NCBI GenBank assembly: GCA_019417325.1
Contig: DXVO01000034.1
Coordinates: 62,001-126,000, forward strand
Source: Parabacteroides sp.
Lineage (GTDB): Bacteria; Bacteroidota; Bacteroidia; Bacteroidales; Tannerellaceae
DNA: 64,000 nucleotides
Direction: 5' to 3'
Positions 58,891-64,000 of the stretch are shown piece by piece. Position 1 is the stretch's first letter, and every line of letters starts with the position of its first letter. Made by a program: the position numbers and the translations under genes. The notes beneath the pieces are model-generated. The model was not told where the DNA came from, made no database searches, and saw only the letters and a list, made by a program, of their open reading frames with translations.

Positions 58891-60345
58891 TCAAAACAAA
58901 TCCACCAATAGCTTTTCAAGCATCCGCGTCATAGTTGCCATGTTACAGGTATAATTATTCGAAAAAACAGCAACAGCATATTTCTTCCCATCTATCTCCA
59001 CATATCCGGCATAAGAACGAACCCGGCTGATGCCACCACTTTTCAGACGGGATTTCCCTTGTAGCTTAGTATCTTTCAAAAAGTTCCGCACAGAGCCTTC
59101 TATTCCTGCCTGAGGCAAAGATGCGGTAAACGCATCAGAATATTTAGAATGAAGAGCCATATAAGTAAGCAAATCATTTATGAATAGGGCGGAAACCTTA
59201 TCAAAAGGCGCTAATCCCGAACCGTCATTCATCCATAAAGGGAACACATCCAGGCCTTTACTTTTCCAGTATCCTGTAACCACTTTAATACCTCTGCCAA
59301 AAGATGAGATTACCTCATTTTTACCTGGTTTATATTGCAATCCTACAGTTTTAACCAATGCGTCTGCAAATAAATTATGGCTGACATGATTCGTTACTTT
59401 CGCTATCTCTTTCAATTCAGGAGAATAAGTAGTTACCAATGTCTGTCTTTTATTTGTATTCCATCTGCCCGCTTCTTTCTCTATCCGGTAGCAGGTTGGT
59501 GCCTTATGAACAACAATACCTGCTGCCTTCATCTTTTTGGTAAGATATTGAGCTAAAAACAATGCGGGTTCCGGAATATCCCCTTTTAACACATGATTTT
59601 CCCTATTTGCCGGAATAGCTCCATATAAATAACGTTCATTCGCATAAGGAGCACCCACAATATAGGCACTGTCCAAAGCCGCAGGAGCTGATTTCAAATA
59701 ATTGGAAAAGTGGATAAATGAAACATCCGGTTCCGTCCGTTTAATCGTTACACGAGAACCGGGAGCTCCACTTCGCAAATACAATTTATACATATTATCA
59801 AATATGGAAAGTCCATAACTACCTGGAGCATAATAATTCCCCATATCTTCCCGCAGCCAACGGATAGAAACCCCTTCCGTATCAAATATACTTTCATCAG
59901 CAATAACGGCACCCTTTACTTCTTTTATTCCGGCTTTTTGTATTGCCTCTATCCATTGCCTCATAAAAGAATTCTTATCGGAAGCAAAATAAGAAGAACC
60001 CAAACTCGGATCTCCACTTCCTTTTATATAAAGATTTCCCTTTAATATGCCATTTTCAAGAGAGCCTTCATACTCTATTGAAGTAGGATAACGATAATCC
60101 TCTCCTAACATCTCAAGCGCCGTAGCAGTTGCTACGGTTTTAAGAACAGAGGCTGGTGCTACTTGCAGGTCCGGCTCATGGCTATAAACGATTTTCCCAC
60201 TATTCAATTCTTTGACAACAAGTGAAAAAGAAGCTCCTCTCATAAAAGGAGAGCTTAACAACTGCCTGATTGCCTGTGATGTTTGGGCATTTACAGTTAA
60301 GACCCAACATACAGAAATGAAAAGAATAAATATTTTTTTACGCAT
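58891..60345 (-). CDS. dacB: D-alanyl-D-alanine carboxypeptidase/endopeptidase (PBP4, DacB-like)
   Basis: 484 residues with signal peptide (IFILFISVCWVLTVNAQ). Peptidase S13 motifs: SxxK as S66-V-L-K69 in VAPASVLKTVATATALEML, SxN as SHN in VTNHVSHNLFADAL, and KTG-type as KSG in GKSRLKSGGISRVRSYAGYV. Domain insertions of the DacB family lie between SxxK and SxN (about 95-265). It trims or opens peptidoglycan cross-links in the periplasm. It shares a short palindromic divergent promoter region with the AI-2E family gene. Confidence 0.95.
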   Translation of the reverse strand: MRKKIFILFISVCWVLTVNAQTSQAIRQLLSSPFMRGASFSLVVKELNSGKIVYSHEPDLQVAPASVLKTVATATALEMLGEDYRYPTSIEYEGSLENGILKGNLYIKGSGDPSLGSSYFASDKNSFMRQWIEAIQKAGIKEVKGAVIADESIFDTEGVSIRWLREDMGNYYAPGSYGLSIFDNMYKLYLRSGAPGSRVTIKRTEPDVSFIHFSNYLKSAPAALDSAYIVGAPYANERYLYGAIPANRENHVLKGDIPEPALFLAQYLTKKMKAAGIVVHKAPTCYRIEKEAGRWNTNKRQTLVTTYSPELKEIAKVTNHVSHNLFADALVKTVGLQYKPGKNEVISSFGRGIKVVTGYWKSKGLDVFPLWMNDGSGLAPFDKVSALFINDLLTYMALHSKYSDAFTASLPQAGIEGSVRNFLKDTKLQGKSRLKSGGISRVRSYAGYVEIDGKKYAVAVFSNNYTCNMATMTRMLEKLLVDLF

Positions 60346-60367
60346 ATCTTTAATCTATTCTACTTTA

Positions 60368-60396
60368 TTTTATCTTTGTTCCGAGCAAAGATAAAA
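60368..60396. promoter_or_regulatory. Face-to-face palindromic promoters between dacB and the AI-2E family gene
   Basis: TTTTATCTTTG (60368-60378) and its inverted copy CAAAGATAAAA (60386-60396) form an 11-bp perfect dyad with 7-base spacer TTCCGAG. Each arm contains TATCTTTG: 60371-60378 reads right (AI-2E family gene), 60386-60393 reads left (dacB). The predicted transcription starts fall inside or on the opposite arm, so the transcripts would overlap by a few bases and the two polymerases would exclude each other. Confidence 0.65.
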
Positions 60397-60413
60397 AATT
60401 AAACAGGAACAAT

Positions 60414-61550
60414 ATGTTCGACAGACCTTTTACATTTGATCGAGTTGTACGCATCGTATTTAGTATTGCAATTGTTGGTGGTATCATCTTTTTAATTGCA
60501 TTGTTGCGAAATGCCTTACTCCCTTTTCTTATCGCCTGGCTATTGGCATATATGATGCAGCCCTTCGTGAAATTTTTCCAGTACAAGCTTAAATTCAGAA
60601 GCCGTATACTTTCGATCGTTGCAGTTATTATATCGACAATTTCAGTATGCACCATGCTCTATTTTCTTGTAGTGCCTTCCGTTACACAGGAAGTGAACAG
60701 GACCATGGAGTTGATGCAGGAACATAATCAAAACTATGAACGTATCCCTATGATTCCACAGTCCTGGATTCACTTTATTGAAAAAAATATAGATCCGGAT
60801 GAGTTATATAAACTACTAAGTAAAGAAAATATAGAGAATGCGATAAAACAATTAGCTCCTAAAATGTGGATACTGCTGACAAACACTTTTTCAGTACTTT
60901 TCAGTATTACCATTATTTTCATCATCTTACTTTACTTTATCTTCATCTTATTGGACTATGAACGGATTGCCGATGGATGGATTAAACTGATTCCGGGACG
61001 CTACCGCCCCTTTGTTCAGGGATTGGCCGAGGATGTGGAATACAGTATGAACCGCTATTTCCGCGGGCAGTCTCTGATTGCTCTTTGCGTAGGCATACTT
61101 TTAGCTATCGGCTTCAAAATTATTGATTTTCCACTGGCTGTTATATTGGGATTATTTATTGGTGTTTTGAACCTGATACCTTACATGCAGGCAATCGGTA
61201 TCATTCCTATGATACTACTTGCTTTATTAAAAGCTGCAGAAACCGGTGGAAACTTCTGGATTATATTCGGGTTGGCTGTTTTAGTCCTTTGCATCGTACA
61301 GGTCATCCAGGATTTATACTTGACTCCACGTATCATGGGAAAAGCAATGGGACTAAATCCTGCTATTATTTTACTATCTCTGTCTATCTGGGGAACTTTA
61401 TTAGGTTTTATAGGATTAATCATCGCTTTGCCTTTAACAACGCTATTCCTCTCTTATTATAAGCGGTTTATCCTACACGAAGAGGAAGAATATGATATAA
61501 AATCAATCCCTTCAAAAGAAAAAATCACAGAGAAAAGTGAAAAAAATTAA
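60414..61550 (+). CDS. AI-2E family (PerM/YhhT) membrane transporter
   Basis: 378 residues, eight predicted helices: IVFSIAIVGGIIFLIALL, LPFLIAWLLAYMMQPFVKFF, ILSIVAVIISTISVCTMLYFLVVP, a long periplasmic or cytosolic segment (about 88-155), ITIIFIILLYFIFILLDYE, SLIALCVGILLAIGFKII, PLAVILGLFIGVLNLIPYMQAIGIIPMIL with the family signature (G-x-x-N-x-I-P-Y), and IVQVIQDLYLTPRIMGKAMGLNPAIILLSL with the L-x-P-x-x-x-G-x-x-x-x-(L/M)-(H/N)-P motif. Family members export small molecules (autoinducer-2 in TqsA) or act as Na+/H+ antiporters; the substrate is unknown here. Followed by tRNA-Lys. Confidence 0.92.
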   Translation: MFDRPFTFDRVVRIVFSIAIVGGIIFLIALLRNALLPFLIAWLLAYMMQPFVKFFQYKLKFRSRILSIVAVIISTISVCTMLYFLVVPSVTQEVNRTMELMQEHNQNYERIPMIPQSWIHFIEKNIDPDELYKLLSKENIENAIKQLAPKMWILLTNTFSVLFSITIIFIILLYFIFILLDYERIADGWIKLIPGRYRPFVQGLAEDVEYSMNRYFRGQSLIALCVGILLAIGFKIIDFPLAVILGLFIGVLNLIPYMQAIGIIPMILLALLKAAETGGNFWIIFGLAVLVLCIVQVIQDLYLTPRIMGKAMGLNPAIILLSLSIWGTLLGFIGLIIALPLTTLFLSYYKRFILHEEEEYDIKSIPSKEKITEKSEKN

Positions 61551-61581
61551 CTCCAATTCTTGCATATATAAAAAAAAGCTC

Positions 61582-61589
61582 TACCTTTG
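61582..61589 (+). promoter_or_regulatory. -7 promoter element of tRNA-Lys
   Basis: TACCTTTG matches TAnnTTTG with a TTG at 61560-61562 near the -33 position. Confidence 0.7.
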
Positions 61590-61619
61590 CACCCGCATTA
61601 CAGAAGTAACGCACCGGAT

Positions 61620-61692
61620 GATTCGCTAGCTCAGCAGGTAGAGCACATCCCTTTTAAGGATGGGGTCCTGGGTTCGAACCCCAGGCGGATCA
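61620..61692 (+). tRNA. tRNA-Lys (anticodon UUU)
   Basis: Acceptor GATTCGC (61620-61626) pairs with GCGGATC (61685-61691), discriminator A at 61692. The anticodon loop CTTTTAA flanked by ATCC/GGAT gives UUU. D loop AGCAGGTA and T loop TTCGAAC are standard. CCA is not encoded. The 3' end of this gene is a common integration site type in Bacteroidales, and the downstream DNA changes character. Confidence 0.96.
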
Positions 61693-61728
61693 CATAAGAA
61701 CAAAGCCAAACGGGGACAAAAAAGAGAC

Positions 61729-61766
61729 AAGTCCTACAATACGTTGATATTGTAGGACTTTTTTTA
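61729..61766 (+). terminator. Rho-independent terminator after tRNA-Lys
   Basis: AAGTCCTACAATA and TATTGTAGGACTT form a perfect 13-bp stem with loop CGTTGA, followed by TTTTTT. Confidence 0.93.
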
Positions 61767-61850
61767 TTGTTTCAGTCTTGCTTGAAAGACAAAAAAGGGC
61801 CGCAAAGTTACAGGCTTTAAATCACCGCTTTATTCTTCATTTTTCACATT

Positions 61851-62294
61851 CTATTCATCAAAGCGTGCATTATTTTGTTTTTGCGCTTTTCTTCTTATTT
61901 CGCCGGGAGTATCGAGCAGGTAATCCTTACAGAAGTCGTACAGGTTCGATATGGATGAAAACCCGGTGGTGAACGCTACTTCGGTCAGCGTATAGTTCGT
62001 GTTTTTCAGGTAATGTGCCACGTCTTTTGCCCGTTCTATCTTCACCCACTGGCTTGTCGTGTACCCGGTCATTTTCTTTAGCTTCCGCCGGAACGCCCCA
62101 TATTCCATACCGCACGCTTCCGCCAGCCTTTTGGCATCATATACTTTATACCCTTTCATCCGCACCATTTCGATAAACGTCTACTTGCCCAGTTCCGGCA
62201 GCATACGTTCGGCGTGGCGCAGTTCCTTAACACGCCGAACCTGTTCATTACCTGGATAGTTTGCCAACAGCAGTAATGTAATCCGTTTCTCCAT
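61851..62294 (-). pseudogene. AraC-type HTH regulator interrupted by an in-frame amber codon
   Basis: ATG 62294 opens a frame (MEKRITLLLLANYPGNEQVR, then ...LPELGK) that meets TAG at 62183-62181 (codon 38) and then continues in the same frame (TFIEMVRMKGYKVYDAKRLA) into a clear AraC/XylS DNA-binding domain: DAKRLAEACGMEYGAFRRKLKKMTG and YTLTEVAFTTGFSSISNLYDFCKDYLLDTPGEIRRK. The codons on both sides look coding with no frameshift, so a single nonsense change is the simplest reading. An internal start at 62168 (MVRMKGYK) could still give a 105-residue DNA-binding fragment. A two-gene origin or amber read-through is possible but less likely. Confidence 0.7.
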
Positions 62295-62315
62295 ATTCAA
62301 TAAACTTTGTTGTCC

Positions 62316-62876
62316 TTACCATTCCCAACCGAATATCAGGTAGCACACCAGCAGGTATATGACAAGGAACACCGCAAACCCTATCCTGAATTGAAGTTCT
62401 TTCCGGGTGTGGTGAAACCATTTATTCATGCGTGTGCGCCATGTCTGTGGACGGGGTATCATCGTTTCGGCAAGTTCCTCAAAGGACTTGCAAGCGAAAA
62501 TCGTTTGCCGGAAATCGTCCACGCTGTCCCAACATTCTTCCTCGAACCACCATTCTTTGGGGTATCTCTCCGCTATCCTTTCTTGCAGTTGGCGCAAGGA
62601 GAAAGGTTCGGGGTTATTTTCATATTCCGTTTCGTAACGAATCATCCCCGTTCTCATTCCCGTAAAGCCGTGTATGCCTTTCCATCCGGTCATGTAGGAA
62701 CGCTGGACGGTGTATTTTGTCCCGGTGGAATCTATCACTATATCGCCTTTCCACCCCTTGCACTCTTTTAGTAGGGCAAGCTGCGTTGTTTTGTTCTCTT
62801 TCCAAAAGGTGTAAATCATATTCTCGTCCGGGCTGAACTGGAATATGGGGTATTTCAATGTCGCTTTCATCTTCAT
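62316..62876 (-). CDS. Unrecognised protein with C-terminal transmembrane helix
   Basis: 186 residues from ATG 62876 (MKMKATLKYPIFQFSP); ATG 62870 is possible. The soluble N-terminal 150 residues are rich in aromatic and charged residues (KYPIFQFSPDENMIYTFWKE; ERYPKEWWFEEECWDSVDDF), and one helix (IGFAVFLVIYLLVCYLIFGW) ends the chain. I do not recognise a family, though immunity-protein-like small orphans in Bacteroidales islands look similar. It lies after two paralogous membrane proteins and ends 21 bases before the broken AraC gene; the three are probably one operon. Confidence 0.75.
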   Translation of the reverse strand: MKMKATLKYPIFQFSPDENMIYTFWKENKTTQLALLKECKGWKGDIVIDSTGTKYTVQRSYMTGWKGIHGFTGMRTGMIRYETEYENNPEPFSLRQLQERIAERYPKEWWFEEECWDSVDDFRQTIFACKSFEELAETMIPRPQTWRTRMNKWFHHTRKELQFRIGFAVFLVIYLLVCYLIFGWEW

Positions 62877-62911
62877 AATGGTTATACAACTATTTTCATG
62901 TGTACTCCAGA

Positions 62912-63358
62912 TTACCATAATCTGCAATCAATCCATCCTAAACTGTTGAACAGCCAAAGTTCAAAAAACAACAGTACAAACGGGAGGATTATGATAAAAG
63001 TCATTGTCACCCCGTTGCTTTTCGAGTGGCGGTAGTGTCTGACGAGAGCCGCTTTCCGGTCTTTGCGATAGCGGATAGTGGGAAAAATGAACGGGAACAA
63101 GATAAGCAAAGCATAATAAGCGATAACTGCATAATCTCCCAAGCGGCTCACTTCATCTGTAAATACAAATGCAGGAATAGCCACAATCAAATACCAATAT
63201 TCACACAAAACAAAGTCACCGGTACACGGAGCTTTCTTGTACCATTGTTCACCCTTAAAATACAAATAATCAAAGAAATAAAACCTGTAATTCTTTTGGC
63301 TTGACTTTTGGCGGTTACGCTCAAAATAGTTATCCGTTTTATTTATACCTCTTTTCAT
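62912..63358 (-). CDS. Small membrane protein, paralogue of the next gene upstream
   Basis: 148 residues. Basic N-terminus with the block KNYRFYFFDYLYFKGEQWYKK, then two central hydrophobic helices (YWYLIVAIPAFVFTD; YAVIAYYALLILFPFIF), a basic segment (RYRKDRKAALVRHYRHSKSN) and a final helix (VTMTFIIILPFVLLFFELWLF). The FFDYLYxxxxxxYKK block, spacing and helix pattern are shared with the 154-residue protein encoded at 63375, so the two arose by duplication. Function unknown; the sort of protein often found in orphan islands. The genes are 16 bases apart. Confidence 0.75.
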   Translation of the reverse strand: MKRGINKTDNYFERNRQKSSQKNYRFYFFDYLYFKGEQWYKKAPCTGDFVLCEYWYLIVAIPAFVFTDEVSRLGDYAVIAYYALLILFPFIFPTIRYRKDRKAALVRHYRHSKSNGVTMTFIIILPFVLLFFELWLFNSLGWIDCRLW

Positions 63359-63374
63359 TTCTATCGTCTGTTAC

Positions 63375-63839
63375 TTAGTTGAATATCAACATACATATTC
63401 CTATCCCTGTCAAGACCCCCCATATCGGGAAAGTATATATTACCCAAGACGGGATAATCCTGTTCCATTTGTTGCCTTTGTATTTCAGCAGTATGGCGGC
63501 AGTCCGCTTCCGGGTGTACCGCAGGTAAAAGGGGATGATGCAAAACAATATTGCCACGCTGATAAAGATTAGTCCGCCTTGCAGTTCCGTAAAATTCTTT
63601 CGGGAAAAGAAGAAATCCGTAAAAATGCAGTTTGCAGCTATGCTCAAAAAGAACAGGGCAATCATGAAAGTGACGGCAAACACGCAGCAAGCACTAAAAC
63701 GTGGCGGGTCGTTGTGCTTCTTGTAGGTGACATAAAGCCTGTAATACAGATAGTCGAAGAAACAATAGCTGTATTTCTTCGTACTGTGCTTTGAGTTCAT
63801 TTGCTCAAAACGGCTGCGGGGTTCGTTTGTGACTTTCAT
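63375..63839 (-). CDS. Small membrane protein, paralogue of the following gene
   Basis: 154 residues. N-terminal KKYSYCFFDYLYYRLYVTYKK aligns with its neighbour, followed by helices ACCVFAVTFMIALFFLSIAAN, GGLIFISVAILFCIIPFYL and VIYTFPIWGVLTGIGICMLIF with the basic segment RYTRKRTAAILLKYKGNKWNR between. It appears to be the first gene of a minus-strand group continuing to 61851. No family recognised. No TAnnTTTG promoter was found in the 161 bases to the window edge, but a small palindrome is present there. Confidence 0.75.
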   Translation of the reverse strand: MKVTNEPRSRFEQMNSKHSTKKYSYCFFDYLYYRLYVTYKKHNDPPRFSACCVFAVTFMIALFFLSIAANCIFTDFFFSRKNFTELQGGLIFISVAILFCIIPFYLRYTRKRTAAILLKYKGNKWNRIIPSWVIYTFPIWGVLTGIGICMLIFN

Positions 63840-63867
63840 TTTGTCTTTATGCCAATGTTAAGCGAGG

Positions 63868-63882
63868 AACGCTATAAGCGTT
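63868..63882. repeat. Small palindrome upstream of the island genes
   Basis: AACGCTATAAGCGTT is a perfect 6-bp-arm palindrome 29 bases before the ATG at 63839; a possible operator. Confidence 0.4.
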
Positions 63883-64000
63883 ATCCTGCTTCGTTAGTAA
63901 CTTCATTACTTCATATCAAAAGTCCCTATCATTTGGGCTATCATATCAATGTATGGTAACATTTTTACGACTTGAATATTATCAAGGCTTTTACTTCCGC

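Larger units (their letters stand above)
61767..64000. mobile_element. Probable accessory island next to tRNA-Lys (left end only)
   Basis: Right of the tRNA-Lys terminator the DNA is visibly richer in G+C, all genes are on the minus strand, and they are an AraC-type regulator broken by a stop codon and three small proteins of no recognised family, two of them paralogous membrane proteins. No integrase and no repeat of the tRNA 3' end were seen in the window, so an integrated element is an inference. Confidence 0.35.

Overview
The window reads as a Bacteroidota chromosome, order Bacteroidales, most like Parabacteroides or a close relative. Evidence: many genes are preceded by the Bacteroidales -7 promoter element TAnnTTTG at short distance; there is a SusC/SusD polysaccharide utilisation locus (PUL) with an ECF sigma factor/FecR pair; and type IX secretion (T9SS) genes are present (porX and a porK-L-M-N cluster), which gut Bacteroides generally lack. 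The genus is an inference. No rRNA, CRISPR array, plasmid origin or intact insertion sequence was seen.

Layout. 1-3.3 kb: the tail of a MacB/FtsX permease, a LytS-type kinase and LytTR regulator pair, and an SMP-30 lipoprotein. 3.4-14.5 kb: housekeeping genes (RNase R, TsaE with a small Imm17-like protein, the T9SS regulator PorX, an S41 peptidase, a DUF3316 protein, ParC, threonine dehydratase) and an ArsC-like protein lacking key residues. 14.6-18.6 kb: a Tat-exported Gfo/Idh/MocA oxidoreductase, glycyl-tRNA synthetase and an FKBP lipoprotein. 18.7-39.6 kb: a glycan locus with rhamnose mutarotase, a six-hairpin glycosidase-like lipoprotein, a DUF1080 protein, ECF sigma/FecR, SusC/SusD, a DUF5722 protein, GH43, GH78 alpha-L-rhamnosidase and a DUF5107/TPR protein. 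The likely substrate contains rhamnose. 39.7-44.4 kb: a 34-residue membrane protein, tRNA-Leu, a K+/H+ antiporter and a transglutaminase-fold lipoprotein. 44.6-48.4 kb: porK-L-M-N on the minus strand, with PorM missing its first periplasmic domain. 48.7-50.5 kb: DUF2795, a cobalamin adenosyltransferase and a methyltransferase. 50.6-53.2 kb: a coiled-coil surface lipoprotein behind a probable invertible promoter. 53.2-61.7 kb: an RND efflux operon, PBP4, an AI-2E family permease and tRNA-Lys. 61.8-64 kb: an accessory region beside tRNA-Lys with an AraC gene broken by an amber codon and small membrane proteins.

The strongest unexplained signals are: (1) a 0.32-kb segment bounded by 24-bp inverted repeats (21/24 identical), each holding an AGTYYYN4GDACT core and carrying outward-facing promoters, upstream of the coiled-coil lipoprotein, apparently in the OFF orientation; (2) two intergenic arrays of small palindromes, unrelated in sequence but both with a 22-bp period (1246-1318 and 58791-58849); (3) the shortened PorM; (4) the ArsC-like protein lacking its P-loop arginine and one redox cysteine; (5) a promoter lying inside an 18-bp inverted repeat at 36388-36451.
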